Shown here piece by piece: positions 34,161-42,868 of a DNA stretch of 64,000 nucleotides. The notes beneath the pieces are model-generated. The model did not search any database. It worked only from the letters and a program-made list of their open reading frames with translations, and was not told where the DNA came from. The stretch is from Parazoarcus communis (GTDB lineage: Bacteria > Pseudomonadota > Gammaproteobacteria > Burkholderiales > Rhodocyclaceae). Numbering within the stretch: position 1 is the stretch's first letter; every line of letters begins with the position of its first letter. A program made the position numbers and the translations under genes. The DNA is taken from the NCBI RefSeq assembly GCF_003111645.1, contig NZ_CP022187.1, positions 3,844,001 to 3,908,000 on the forward strand, written 5' to 3'.

Positions 34161-34260
34161 AGCGCTTCATATTGATCGAAGTCATGCGGGCGCTTACGTT
34201 ACCCGAAATCTCGAAGAGTCGCCGGTTCCGGTGATCCAACACCCACTCAGAGGAGTTTGT
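34161..34260. promoter_or_regulatory. shared ModE-like/tupA control region
   Basis: The 100 bases between two divergent starts. TTGATC at 34172-34177 and TACGTT at 34195-34200 are 17 bases apart and could be a weak sigma-70 promoter for tupA. GCGCTT occurs twice (34162 and 34190). GGAG precedes the tupA ATG. No long palindrome of the classical E. coli ModE kind is visible. Confidence 0.35.
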
Positions 34261-35085
34261 ATGAACGTATCAGTCGAGAACTTTCGCGCTACCCGCAAGG
34301 CATGTGTCCTGGTTGCGCTGCTGTCCGTATTCTCGACCGCTTCGGCGGAGTCGATGGTGATGGCCTCCACGACCTCGACCGAGCAGTCCGGCCTTTTCTC
34401 CCACCTGCTGCCGGCCTTCACCAAGGCCAGCGGCATTGAGGTCAAGGTTGTCGCCCAGGGCACGGGTCAGGCGCTCGATACCGGGCGCCGTGGCGATGCC
34501 GACGTGTTGTTCGTGCATAACCAGATCGCTGAGGAAAAATTCGTTGCCGAAGGCTATGGCGTAAAGCGTTATCCGGTGATGTACAACGACTTCGTGCTGA
34601 TCGGGCCGGAGGCTGATCCGGCGGGCGTGCGCGGCAAGGACATCGTCGCCGCGCTGAAGAAGCTGGCTGCCGCCAACGGCAGCTTTGTGTCACGAGGTGA
34701 CAAGAGCGGTACCCATGCGGCCGAACTGCGCTACTGGAAGGACGCCGACAGCGATTCGAACAAGGGCACCGGCTACAAGGAGTGTGGCTGTGGCATGGGC
34801 CCGGCACTGAACATGGCGGCTTCGTCCGGCGCTTATGTGCTGGCCGACCGTGGCACCTGGCTCAATTTCAAGAACCGCGCCGATCTCAAGGTGCTGGTCG
34901 AAGGTGACACCCGCCTGTTTAACCAGTACGGGGTGATGGTGATCAACCCGGCCAAGCATCCACACGTGAAGGCTGCCGAAGCACAGCAGTTCGTGGACTG
35001 GGTGGTGTCGCCGGCGGGTCAGGCCGAGATCGCAGCCTACAAGATCGGGGGTGAGCAGCTGTTCTTCCCCAACGCCGATCAATAA
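34261..35085 (+). CDS. tupA: tungstate ABC transporter binding protein TupA
   Basis: 274 residues with signal peptide ending near ASA. The TTSTEQSGLFSHLLPAF start, the GTGQAL loop and the DKSGTHAAELRYW segment match the TupA group, which binds tungstate (some members molybdate) in the periplasm. ATG 34261 has GGAG upstream; the longer frame from 34147 is rejected. No tupB permease or tupC ATPase follows, so it is an orphan here. Confidence 0.88.
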   Translation: MNVSVENFRATRKACVLVALLSVFSTASAESMVMASTTSTEQSGLFSHLLPAFTKASGIEVKVVAQGTGQALDTGRRGDADVLFVHNQIAEEKFVAEGYGVKRYPVMYNDFVLIGPEADPAGVRGKDIVAALKKLAAANGSFVSRGDKSGTHAAELRYWKDADSDSNKGTGYKECGCGMGPALNMAASSGAYVLADRGTWLNFKNRADLKVLVEGDTRLFNQYGVMVINPAKHPHVKAAEAQQFVDWVVSPAGQAEIAAYKIGGEQLFFPNADQ

Positions 35086-35182
35086 GCACGCATTCTGCTC
35101 AGGGCCGCGCCCGCCATGGCGGCCCCTGCGGAGTGGACGGGTTATCATTGGGCCCCGGTTTCTTACTGATGTTCCAGCCCAC

Positions 35183-35824
35183 ATGATCGACGTCCGCATT
35201 GTTCCCGTAACGCCCTTCGAGCAGAACTGCAGCATTATCTGGTGCGACAAGACGCGCAAGGCAGCGGTGGTCGACCCCGGTGGCGATCTCGACCGCATCC
35301 ATGCTGCTGCCGACGCACTTGGCGTCACCATCGAGAAGATCCTGATCACGCACGGGCATATCGATCATGCCGGCGGTACCGCAAAACTGGCGCGCGAACT
35401 GGGTGTGCCCATCGAAGGGCCGCAGGAGGAAGACCGCTTCTGGATCGACGGCATGGCTCAGCAGAGCAAGATGTTCGGCTTTCCCGATGTTGAAACCTTC
35501 ACGCCTGATCGCTGGCTGCACGATGGCGACACCGTGACCGTGGGGGAGCAGACGCTGCAGGTGATCCACACGCCGGGCCACACGCCGGGCCACGTGGTGT
35601 TCGTGCATCCGGAATCAAAACTCGCGCTGGTCGGCGATGTGCTGTTCGCGGGTTCGATCGGGCGCACAGACTTTCCGCGCGGCGACCATCAGACGCTGGT
35701 CAGCTCCATCCGCAACAAGCTCTTCCCGCTCGGTGACGACATCACTTTCGTTCCGGGGCACGGGCCAACCTCGACCTTTGGCGAAGAGCGCGAAAGCAAC
35801 CCGTTCGTCGGTGCCTACGGCTGA
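35183..35824 (+). CDS. MBL-fold metallo-hydrolase (YcbL/glyoxalase II-like)
   Basis: 213 residues with the metal motif THGHIDHAGG (HxHxDH) near residue 55, HTPGHTPGH near 134, GDVLFAGSIGRTDFPRGD and a final PGHGP. These match the YcbL-type hydrolases, which cleave thioesters such as S-lactoylglutathione in some species. It lacks the long C-terminal glutathione-binding domain of classical GloB. ATG 35183 gives the usual MIDVRIVPVTPFEQNC start. Confidence 0.9.
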   Translation: MIDVRIVPVTPFEQNCSIIWCDKTRKAAVVDPGGDLDRIHAAADALGVTIEKILITHGHIDHAGGTAKLARELGVPIEGPQEEDRFWIDGMAQQSKMFGFPDVETFTPDRWLHDGDTVTVGEQTLQVIHTPGHTPGHVVFVHPESKLALVGDVLFAGSIGRTDFPRGDHQTLVSSIRNKLFPLGDDITFVPGHGPTSTFGEERESNPFVGAYG

Positions 35825-35842
35825 ACGACTGAACTGAACGCA

Positions 35843-35889
35843 AGAAGCCCTTTTTGGCGCCGTCCTGCATGGCGCCACAAAGGGCTTCT
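35843..35889. terminator. bidirectional intrinsic terminator between the MBL gene and mscL
   Basis: Long stem: AGAAGCCCTTT at 35843 pairs with AAAGGGCTTCT ending at 35889, and GGCGCC pairs with GGCGCC inside, around a GTCCTGCAT loop. T-rich ends on both strands suit the two convergent genes. Confidence 0.85.
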
Positions 35890-35904
35890 TTCATGTTGCA
35901 GCGA

Positions 35905-36333
35905 TCAGCTGCGTTGCTTGAGCGAGTCGCGGATCTCGCGCAGCAGCTTGATGTCTTCCGGCTCGGGTGCGGGCTCGGCGGGCGGTGCCGGCGGCTCTGC
36001 ACGCTTAAGCTTGTTGATGGCCTTGATCGCCATGAAGATGGCGAAGGCGATGATCAGGAAGTCGATTGCGGTGTTGATGAAGTTACCGTACTTGATCAGC
36101 GGTGCCCCCGCCTTTTCGGCCGCTTCCAGGGTCTCGAAAACGTCACTGCCAAGGTTGATGTACAACTGGCGGAAATCGACGCCGCCGACGATGCGGCCAA
36201 CGACCGGCATCACGATGTCCTTGACCAGCGAATCGACGATCTTGCCGAAGGCGCCGCCAATGATCACGCCAACGGCGAGATCGATGACGTTGCCGCGCAT
36301 GGCGAATTCCTTGAATTCCTTCATCATGCTCAT
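35905..36333 (-). CDS. mscL: large-conductance mechanosensitive channel
   Basis: 142 residues. Pentameric inner-membrane emergency valve opened by membrane tension. The N-terminal [20 protein letters not shown] and pore helix [20 protein letters not shown] match MscL; the second helix is [18 protein letters not shown], and the C-terminal bundle [13 protein letters not shown] is intact. A Pro/Ala/Glu-rich linker precedes that bundle. Confidence 0.96.
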   Translation of the reverse strand: MSMMKEFKEFAMRGNVIDLAVGVIIGGAFGKIVDSLVKDIVMPVVGRIVGGVDFRQLYINLGSDVFETLEAAEKAGAPLIKYGNFINTAIDFLIIAFAIFMAIKAINKLKRAEPPAPPAEPAPEPEDIKLLREIRDSLKQRS

Positions 36334-36483
36334 GGATGAACTCCTGTCAGGTCGAGCCTCTCGCAGCCAGGCTCTGTTGCTTGATGTACCGGGTGGTCCC
36401 GGCTTGGCCGCATAGATTATTGGGATCGACCTGCATACGCCAGAGGGGTATCTACTGATGCGCGGCGGATGTCACGCTGGACG

Positions 36484-37104
36484 TCAGCTTCGGGCAATGA
36501 ACACCGGCAACCGCCATTTGAAGCGGATGGCACCCAGGCGAATCACCAGCACCAGCGTCGCGCCGGCCAGCGCAGCCCACCCGGGGCTGACGCCGGCTTC
36601 GAGCAGGGCGAGCAGCAGCAGGGCGCCGGCCCATGATGCGGTGGCATACAGTTCGGCGGTAAATACCAGGGGAACTTCGTTGCACAGCACGTCGCGCACG
36701 ATGCCCCCGAAAACGCCCGTGATCACGCCCATCAGGCTGGCCACCAGCCACGGTGCCCCCATTGCGATGGCGGCCTGGGTGCCTGAGACGGTGAAGAGTG
36801 CGAGTCCAAGGGCGTCCGGTAACAGGAACAGGCGTGGCGGCAGGCGCACCACGCGCACCACGAGAAATGTCGCGAGGCCGGCGACGATGGCCGCGATCAG
36901 ATTGCTCTGGTCGGCAATCCAGAACACCGTGCGATCGAGCAGCACATCGCGCAAGGTGCCGCCACCCAGGGAGGCGGCGAGTGCCACCACGACCATGCCG
37001 AAAAGGTCGAAGGGCTTGCGCCCGGCATCGAGCACACCGGCGGCCGCGTTGACCGCCACGCCGGCAATGCCGATGCCGTAGAGAAGGGATTCAATACCTT
37101 GCAT
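36484..37104 (-). CDS. TRIC-like cation channel family protein (UPF0126)
   Basis: 206 residues, seven hydrophobic helices formed from two UPF0126 repeats, each with a Gly-rich kink followed by R-D (LGGGTLRDVLLDR and FGGIVRDVLCNE). Prokaryotic TRIC proteins conduct K+ and Na+; E. coli YadS is related. It is divergent from the nitronate monooxygenase-like gene. Confidence 0.9.
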   Translation of the reverse strand: MQGIESLLYGIGIAGVAVNAAAGVLDAGRKPFDLFGMVVVALAASLGGGTLRDVLLDRTVFWIADQSNLIAAIVAGLATFLVVRVVRLPPRLFLLPDALGLALFTVSGTQAAIAMGAPWLVASLMGVITGVFGGIVRDVLCNEVPLVFTAELYATASWAGALLLLALLEAGVSPGWAALAGATLVLVIRLGAIRFKWRLPVFIARS

Positions 37105-37166
37105 GGCGCCGAGGATAGCACCTGATCCTGTCGGCGGATGCCATCGGACGCCGGATGGCAGGCATA

Positions 37167-37207
37167 TTCAAACGGTCGTTTGAAATGTGCGCTTCACATG
37201 CTAGAGT
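37167..37207 (+). promoter_or_regulatory. promoter with operator-like palindrome before the NMO-like gene
   Basis: The perfect palindrome TTCAAACGGTCGTTTGAA (37167-37184) matches the form CAAAC-N4-GTTTG recalled for PsrA-type TetR repressors of fatty-acid metabolism. It overlaps a good -35, TTGAAA (37180-37185); a -10, TAGAGT (37202-37207), follows after 16 bases. Two exact copies of GTGCGCTTCAC lie at 37187 and 37206, 19 bases apart. The layout suits repression by promoter occlusion. Confidence 0.6.
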
Positions 37208-37261
37208 GCGCTTCACGCAAGGGCATTGATTGCCCGCTCGCAACAACAATGAGGAGACAGC

Positions 37262-38236
37262 ATGACACTTCCCGCATCCTTCCGCGGCACCATGAGTGTG
37301 CCCGCGATTGCCGCGCCGATGTTTCTCGTATCCGGCCCTGAGCTGGTCATCGCGACCTGCAAGGCCGGGGTGGCCGGCACTTTCCCCGCACTCAACGCTC
37401 GGCCGGCCGCGCAGCTTGAAGCCTGGCTGACTGAGATCGATGCGGCGCTTGCCGGGCATCGTGCGGACAATCCCGGCGCGCCATGCGCGCCCTATGGGGT
37501 GAATCTGATCCTGCATGCGTCCAACAAGCGCCTGGAGGAGGATCTGGCGACCATCGTGCGTCACCGTGTGCCCTTTGTGATCACCAGCCTGGGCCATCCC
37601 GGCGAGGTGGTGAAGGCGGTTCATGCCTATGGCGGGCTGGTGTTTTCCGACATCGTGCATGCCTACCATGCGAAGAAGGCTGCGGCGGCAGGTGTCGACG
37701 GCATCATCGCGGTGGCCGGCGGGGCAGGCGGTCACGCCGGCACCCAGAGCGTGGTGAGCCTGATCCGCGAGATCCGCGAATTCTGGGATGGCGTGCTGAT
37801 CGCGGCCGGCAGCATTTCGGACGGTGCCTCGATCCGTGCTGTCGAGGTGCTGGGAGCCGATTTCGCCTACATGGGGACGCGTTTCATCGCGACCCGCGAG
37901 GCGCTGGCACAGGAGGCTTACAAGCAGATGGTGGTGGATTGCGGGCCGTCGGAGGTGGTGTACACCGATGTGATTTCGGGCACCAATGCCAACTTCCTGT
38001 GGCCAAGTCTGGAGCAGGCGGGTTTCGAGCGCAGCGAGCTGGTGCCGGGGCACGGGAAGGGCAAGCTGCACGATCTGTCGGACGAGGCGCGTGCCTGGCG
38101 CGACGTCTGGAGTGCGGGCCACGGGGTGGCCAACATTCACGACATTCCGACTGTGGCGGAGCTGGTTGAGCGTCTGACCGCAGAGTACCGCGAGGCCTGC
38201 AGCAAGCCACCGAGCGACGCACTCTGCAGCAGGTAA
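37262..38236 (+). CDS. nitronate monooxygenase-like flavin oxidoreductase
   Basis: 324 residues of the 2-nitropropane dioxygenase/NMO family, a TIM-barrel FMN enzyme: APMFLVSGPELV near the N-terminus, GLVFSDIVHAYHAKKAAAAG, the phosphate-binding AVAGGAGGHAG and later GADFAYMGTRF. Members oxidise alkyl nitronates or act as NADH:quinone or enoyl reductases; the true substrate here is unknown. Rich in Ala and Gly with no signal. The gene stands alone behind the palindromic operator, before a large hairpin and a Liv-type transporter. Confidence 0.85.
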   Translation: MTLPASFRGTMSVPAIAAPMFLVSGPELVIATCKAGVAGTFPALNARPAAQLEAWLTEIDAALAGHRADNPGAPCAPYGVNLILHASNKRLEEDLATIVRHRVPFVITSLGHPGEVVKAVHAYGGLVFSDIVHAYHAKKAAAAGVDGIIAVAGGAGGHAGTQSVVSLIREIREFWDGVLIAAGSISDGASIRAVEVLGADFAYMGTRFIATREALAQEAYKQMVVDCGPSEVVYTDVISGTNANFLWPSLEQAGFERSELVPGHGKGKLHDLSDEARAWRDVWSAGHGVANIHDIPTVAELVERLTAEYREACSKPPSDALCSR

Positions 38237-38257
38237 CAGGTTCCCGGGCCTGGTGGT

Positions 38258-38441
38258 GCGTCGGGGTGGCCCCTCGGCGGGCAGACGTTCGCGGCCTTCG
38301 GCTCCCCGTCGGATAAGGCACTGTGGCGGCGTCGGCGCAAACTCGGTCGCTGCGCGCCCTCAGACATGCGCCGCCGTGTTTCCGCCCCAGTACCTTATCC
38401 GACGGCGCTCTCGACAGCCCGCCAAGGGGCCACCCCGACGC
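38258..38441. repeat. 184-nt nested inverted repeat (large hairpin element)
   Basis: Outer arms 38258-38282 and 38417-38441 are 25 bases each and complementary at 24 positions (left begins GCGTCGGGGTGGCCCC). Inner arms 38306-38329 and 38382-38405 pair at 22 of 24, starting with a perfect 13-base CCGTCGGATAAGG. A short CGGCGCA / TGCGCCG pair forms the tip. There is no T-run and no ORF. It could be a small non-autonomous repeat element, a REP-like sequence or a structured leader for the Liv genes. Confidence 0.8.
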
Positions 38442-38511
38442 CTGCCATATTCTCGGCTTTGGGTGAGCGAACGCGTACGGCCTCACCCCCAATAGTCTAT
38501 CCTTCGCGCCC

Positions 38512-39381
38512 ATGCTTTCCCTGATCCAGGTTCTCACCAGCGGAATTGCCATCGGTTGCGTGTATGGACTGGTGGCGCTGTCCTTCGTCCTCATCTACAA
38601 GGCCACCGAAACGGTGAGCTTCATGCAGGGCGAACTGCTCATGGTGGGGGCGTTTGCTGCCGTAGCACTGAACACCGGTGCCGGCTGGCCCCTGTGGATT
38701 GCTGCGCCGGTTGCAGTGGCGGGGCTCGCGCTGCTGGGTGCGGTGCTGGAGCGTTTCGCCCTGCGCCGCGCGATCGGCCAGCCGCATCTGGTTGCGGTGC
38801 TGCTGACCTTTGGCCTCGGCATGATGCTGCGCGGCGGGGTCACGTCGGTGCCGGCGGCAAGTCACGACATCTACCGTCTTCCGTTCGCTGACAGCGTGCT
38901 GCAGATCGGGGCGCTCGCGCTGTCCCTGAGCCATGTGCTGGTGATTGTGGCTACCGTGGTGCTGGCAGGGGTGCTGGCAGTCTTCTTTCGCTACACGCGA
39001 GCGGGACTCGCGCTGCGTGCATGCTCCGAAAACGCGCGGGTCGCTGCGTTGATGGGCGTGCCGGTCGCTTCGATGCACACCCTGGCGTGGGCGCTTGGCG
39101 CTGCGCTTGCTGCCGTTGCGGGCCTGCTGCTGGCGCCGATTACCTTCATCCATCTGAACATGGGGCTGATTGCACTCAAGGCCTTTCCAGCCGCGGTGCT
39201 CGGCGGGCTGACCAGCTTGCCGGGGGCCTTGGTGGGGGGCGTCTTTCTCGGCGTGGCCGAGTCGCTCGCCGGTCTGGTGCTCCCTGAGGGCGTCAAGGAT
39301 GTCGTGCCCTATGTGCTGCTGATGCTCGCCCTGCTGCTTTTCCCCGATGGCATGGCCGCAGGATGGCGGAGGCGCCGGTGA
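38512..39381 (+). CDS. branched-chain amino acid-type ABC permease (LivH)
   Basis: 289 residues, about eight helices, with the LivH-type opening LTSGIAIGCVYGLVALSFVLIYKAT and the cytoplasmic coupling region RACSENARVAALMGV. Part of a high-affinity uptake system for branched amino acids, amides or aromatic acids. It overlaps the LivM gene by 19 bases. The large hairpin at 38258-38441 lies just upstream. Confidence 0.9.
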   Translation: MLSLIQVLTSGIAIGCVYGLVALSFVLIYKATETVSFMQGELLMVGAFAAVALNTGAGWPLWIAAPVAVAGLALLGAVLERFALRRAIGQPHLVAVLLTFGLGMMLRGGVTSVPAASHDIYRLPFADSVLQIGALALSLSHVLVIVATVVLAGVLAVFFRYTRAGLALRACSENARVAALMGVPVASMHTLAWALGAALAAVAGLLLAPITFIHLNMGLIALKAFPAAVLGGLTSLPGALVGGVFLGVAESLAGLVLPEGVKDVVPYVLLMLALLLFPDGMAAGWRRRR

Positions 39382-40352
39382 GCATGCTGCGTCCGCTGCT
39401 GCTGATCGCAGCCATTCTTGTGCTCGGGCTCAGCGTGCTCGGTGCTGACTACGCCGCCGGGCAGGCCACGCTGGTTGCAACCTATGCGATTGCCGGTCTC
39501 GGGTTGGTCATCATCGTCGGTCAGGCGGGGCAGATCACGCTGGGGCAGGGAGCCCTGGTGGCGCTCGGTGCCTACGCGGAGACCCTGCTCGCCATGCGTG
39601 GCGTGCCGCCAGTGCTCTCGGTGCCGGCCGCAGTGGCGCTTGGCGCGGCTGGCGGGGCGCTGGCCAGCCTTCCCGCCCGGCGCCTCGGCGGCTTGTACTT
39701 TGCGATGAGCACGCTGGCCTTTGCGCTCATCGTGGAAGAGATGCTCGTGCGCTGGACCTCGCTCACGCGCGGCGGCGCCGGACTCAGCGTGCCGACCCTG
39801 AGCTGGGGCGGGATGAGGGTGGATACGCCGCTGGAGCAGATGCTGGTCAGCCTTGCTGCGCTGATGCTGGCCTGGCTGGCGTGCAGGCGTCTGCTGGCAG
39901 GGCGCAGCGGTCGCGCCTGGCGTGCGGTGCGCGAGGACGAGGTTGCGGCGGCCGAGGCCTGTGGCGTCGATGTGGCTGCGACCAAGTTGCGCGCCTTCGT
40001 GCTCGGCGGCGCGCTGGCCGGACTGGCCGGTGCGCTCTACGCGCACTGGATCGGCTTCATCAGTCCCGAGCAGTTCGGGCTGATGTTCTCCTTCGAACTG
40101 CTGATGCTGGTGTTCATCGGCGGCGCCCGCCACCTGTCCGGTGCGTTGTGGGGGGCGCTCGTCATCGTCAGTCTGCCGCAGCTGATTGCCTTGCTGCGCG
40201 ACGTGCTGCCGGGCGAATGGAGCCGCAGTGCCGGGCTTGAAACCGTGCTCTTTGGCGCGGTGATCGTGGCAATGGTGCTGCTGCGGCCGCAGGGTCTGGC
40301 ATCGGCTTCCGGCGGCGCCCAGGCGTCTGTGCGCAAGGGCACTGAAGACTGA
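39363..40352 (+). CDS. branched-chain amino acid-type ABC permease (LivM)
   Basis: 329 residues, about ten helices, LivM-type features GLVIIVGQAGQITLGQGALVALGAYA and the coupling motif RAVREDEVAAEACGV-like stretch near residue 190. The usual fused ATPase domain is absent, and no LivG or LivF gene follows, so the ATP-binding subunits must come from elsewhere. Overlaps livH-like; a 64-base gap precedes the binding protein. Confidence 0.9.
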   Translation: MAEAPVSMLRPLLLIAAILVLGLSVLGADYAAGQATLVATYAIAGLGLVIIVGQAGQITLGQGALVALGAYAETLLAMRGVPPVLSVPAAVALGAAGGALASLPARRLGGLYFAMSTLAFALIVEEMLVRWTSLTRGGAGLSVPTLSWGGMRVDTPLEQMLVSLAALMLAWLACRRLLAGRSGRAWRAVREDEVAAAEACGVDVAATKLRAFVLGGALAGLAGALYAHWIGFISPEQFGLMFSFELLMLVFIGGARHLSGALWGALVIVSLPQLIALLRDVLPGEWSRSAGLETVLFGAVIVAMVLLRPQGLASASGGAQASVRKGTED

Positions 40353-40416
40353 CGGCTGCGGTTATCGCCGGCTTGAAGGATAATCGCGGTCCGACTTCTT
40401 CGTTCAGGGTCCGCCC

Positions 40417-41577
40417 ATGTCTGTTTCCCGTTTCGTTCTCGGTTGTGCGCTGGCCTTGTCCACCGCGTTTGCAGTGGCTGCCACGCCTGGCGTCAGTGAT
40501 CGCGAGATCGTTCTTGGCAGCATCCAGGATCTGTCCGGCCCTGCCGCAATGCTCGGTTCGCCAGTGCGCGACGGCATGCTGCTGCGCCTCGAAGAGGCCA
40601 ACGCGGCGGGCGGTGTGCATGGGCGCAAGCTGCGGATGGTGGTCGAGGACACCGGCTACGATCCCAAGCGCGCCGTGCTGGCGACGCGCAAGCTGCTCGA
40701 CCGCGATCAGGCCTTCGCCTTTCTCGCCAACTTCGGTACGCCGGTCGTGATGGCCACCATGCCGCTGATCGTCGATGCCGGTCGCCCGCACCTGTTCCCG
40801 TTCTCGCCCCATGAGGCAACCTACAGCCCGCTGCATCCGCTCAAGTTCCAGATCTTCGCGCCGTATCAGAGCTACATGGATGCGGCCACGCGTCACATGG
40901 TGCAAAGCCGCGGCTACAAGCGAACCTGCCTGCTCTATCAGGACGACGACTACGGCCTTGAGGTGCTCAAGGGCGTGGAAGGCGGTTTGACGCGCATCGG
41001 CCAGAGCCTGGTTGAGAAGACCAGCTACAAGCGCGGTGCCACCGATTTCTCCAGCCAGATCGCCCGCCTGCGCGGTGCAGATTGCGACTTCGTGGTGCTT
41101 GCAACCGTCGTGCGCGAGACCATCGCGGCGATGACTGAGGCACGCAAGACCGGCTGGATGGTCGACATGCTGGTGACCGCATCCGGCTATTCGGCACAGA
41201 CGCACGAACTCGGCGGCGCGGCCGTCGATGGCTTGTACGGTGTGAGCGTGCTGCCGCATCCCTATGCCGAGGGTGCCAACAGTGCGCTGGCGGACTGGAT
41301 CACGCGCTATCGCAAGCGTTTTGGCGTCGATCCGAACGTGTGGAGCGCGATGGGTTACAGCATCGCCGATCTCTTCGTGCAGGGCGCAAATGCGGCCGGG
41401 CGGGAACTCACGGTCGAAGGCTTCGTCTCTGCTCTGGAGCAACTCAAGACCACGCGCGATTTCTTCGGTAGCCCCGAGTATCGCTTCAGCCACGACGACC
41501 ACCTTGGCAACCGTTACGGCCGCCTGGCCCAGATTCGCGACGGACGCTGGGTCATCCTGAGCGACTACCTGAAGTGA
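40417..41577 (+). CDS. Liv-type ABC substrate-binding protein
   Basis: 386 residues with a signal peptide ending near AVA-ATP, then the Leu/Ile/Val-binding fold: SDREIVLGSIQDLSGPAAMLG, LLDRDQAFAFLANFGTP, and KRTCLLYQDDDYG. It delivers substrate to the LivH/LivM-like permeases directly upstream. Ligand could be an amino acid, urea/amide or aromatic acid; the close relative group is not decidable by eye. Confidence 0.9.
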   Translation: MSVSRFVLGCALALSTAFAVAATPGVSDREIVLGSIQDLSGPAAMLGSPVRDGMLLRLEEANAAGGVHGRKLRMVVEDTGYDPKRAVLATRKLLDRDQAFAFLANFGTPVVMATMPLIVDAGRPHLFPFSPHEATYSPLHPLKFQIFAPYQSYMDAATRHMVQSRGYKRTCLLYQDDDYGLEVLKGVEGGLTRIGQSLVEKTSYKRGATDFSSQIARLRGADCDFVVLATVVRETIAAMTEARKTGWMVDMLVTASGYSAQTHELGGAAVDGLYGVSVLPHPYAEGANSALADWITRYRKRFGVDPNVWSAMGYSIADLFVQGANAAGRELTVEGFVSALEQLKTTRDFFGSPEYRFSHDDHLGNRYGRLAQIRDGRWVILSDYLK

Positions 41578-41634
41578 TTTTCCGGCGTGCGCGCAGCAGT
41601 GGCCCAATGATGGCCTGATAAGGAAGCACAATCG

Positions 41635-42258
41635 ATGAGCACCCCGCGCACCATCACCGTCGCCCTCACCGGCGCCTCCGGCATGCCGTACGGCCTGCGT
41701 CTGGTGGAGTGCCTGCTGCAATCGGGCTGCCGGGTGTGGCTGCTGTATTCCCAGGTGGCGCAGATCGTTGCGCGCCAGGAAATGGACTGGCACCTGCCCG
41801 GCCGCGCGGCCGAGGTCGAAGCCGAACTCTCCGCGCGCTTCGGCGCTGCACCCGGGCAGTTGCGGGTGTTTGGCAGGGAAGAGTGGTTTGCGCCGCCAGC
41901 CTCGGGTTCCAACCCGCCGGATGCGATGGTGGTCTGTCCGTGCACCATGGCGACGCTGGCATCGATTGCTGCAGGGCTCAGCCAGAGCCTGATCGAGCGC
42001 GCGGCCGATGTGGTCATCAAGGAGCAGCGCAAGCTGGTGCTGGTGCCGCGCGAGACGCCGTACTCGGCAATCCATCTCGAGAACATGCTCAAGCTGGCAA
42101 GGCTGGGTGTGTGCATCCTGCCGCCCAATCCGGGCTTCTATCATCACCCCAGGACGGTGGAGGATCTGGTCGATTTCGTTGTGGCGCGGGTGCTTGATCA
42201 GCTTGGCGTCGCCCACACCCTGATGGCGCGCTGGGGGGAAGAGGAGGAAGGCCGATGA
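41635..42258 (+). CDS. ubiX: flavin prenyltransferase UbiX
   Basis: 207 residues. Joins a dimethylallyl group to FMN to make prenylated FMN, the cofactor of UbiD-type decarboxylases in ubiquinone synthesis. Features: ALTGASGMPYGLRL at the N-terminus, PCTMATLASIAAGLS and the C-terminal LVPRETPYSAIHLENMLKLA with PPNPGFYH. It overlaps the LON-domain gene by ATGA. Confidence 0.95.
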   Translation: MSTPRTITVALTGASGMPYGLRLVECLLQSGCRVWLLYSQVAQIVARQEMDWHLPGRAAEVEAELSARFGAAPGQLRVFGREEWFAPPASGSNPPDAMVVCPCTMATLASIAAGLSQSLIERAADVVIKEQRKLVLVPRETPYSAIHLENMLKLARLGVCILPPNPGFYHHPRTVEDLVDFVVARVLDQLGVAHTLMARWGEEEEGR

Positions 42259-42845
42259 GTGAGCGTCTGCCGCTGTTTCCGCTCAATACGGTGCTCTTCC
42301 CCGATGGTCGGCTGCCATTGCGGATCTTCGAAGCGCGCTACATGGACATGGTGACCCGGTGCATGCGCGAGGGCAGCAGCTTCGGCGTCTGTCTGATCGC
42401 AGCGGGGCAGGAGGTCGGCGAGGCCGCGCTGCCGCACGAGGTCGGCACCGAGGCGCGTATTGAAAGCTGGGACATGGCCGAACCGGGCGTGCTGTCGATC
42501 ATGGTGCGCGGCGCGCGGCGGTTTCGGGTGGTCGATCACGAGGTCGAGCACGACGGTCTGCTCAATGGCGAGGTGGTGTGGCTGGACGAACCGCCGGTGC
42601 AGCCGGTGCCCGAGGCTCAGGCCGAAATACTGCCGCTGCTCAGGGTGCTGGCAGCGGAAGCGGGTGACCGCATGCCGCCACCGCACCACTTCGAAGACGC
42701 GGCCTGGGTGGGGGCGCGTTATGCCGAGTTGCTCCCCATTCCTGCGCTTGCGCGCCAGCGCCTGCTTGAACTCGACGATGTGCAGAGCCGGCTCGAGATC
42801 ATGCAGCAGTTCTTGCGGCAGCATGGCTTGCTGGGCAAGGCTTGA
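42255..42845 (+). CDS. LON-substrate-binding-domain protein
   Basis: 196 residues consisting of a single N-terminal Lon-type domain (LPLFPLNTVLFPDGRLPLRIFEARYMDM) and a short helical tail, without the AAA+ or protease parts of Lon. Such stand-alone proteins are common; their role is not established, though a peptide-binding or adaptor job is often supposed. Translationally coupled to ubiX. Confidence 0.88.
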   Translation: MSERLPLFPLNTVLFPDGRLPLRIFEARYMDMVTRCMREGSSFGVCLIAAGQEVGEAALPHEVGTEARIESWDMAEPGVLSIMVRGARRFRVVDHEVEHDGLLNGEVVWLDEPPVQPVPEAQAEILPLLRVLAAEAGDRMPPPHHFEDAAWVGARYAELLPIPALARQRLLELDDVQSRLEIMQQFLRQHGLLGKA

Positions 42846-42868
42846 GCGTGGTTCGGGTTTTCGGGGCT

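Noticed and set aside
40168-42216. 682-residue minus-strand frame opposite livM, livK and ubiX
   Set aside because: Spans three real genes and their gaps; no domain, no ribosome site.
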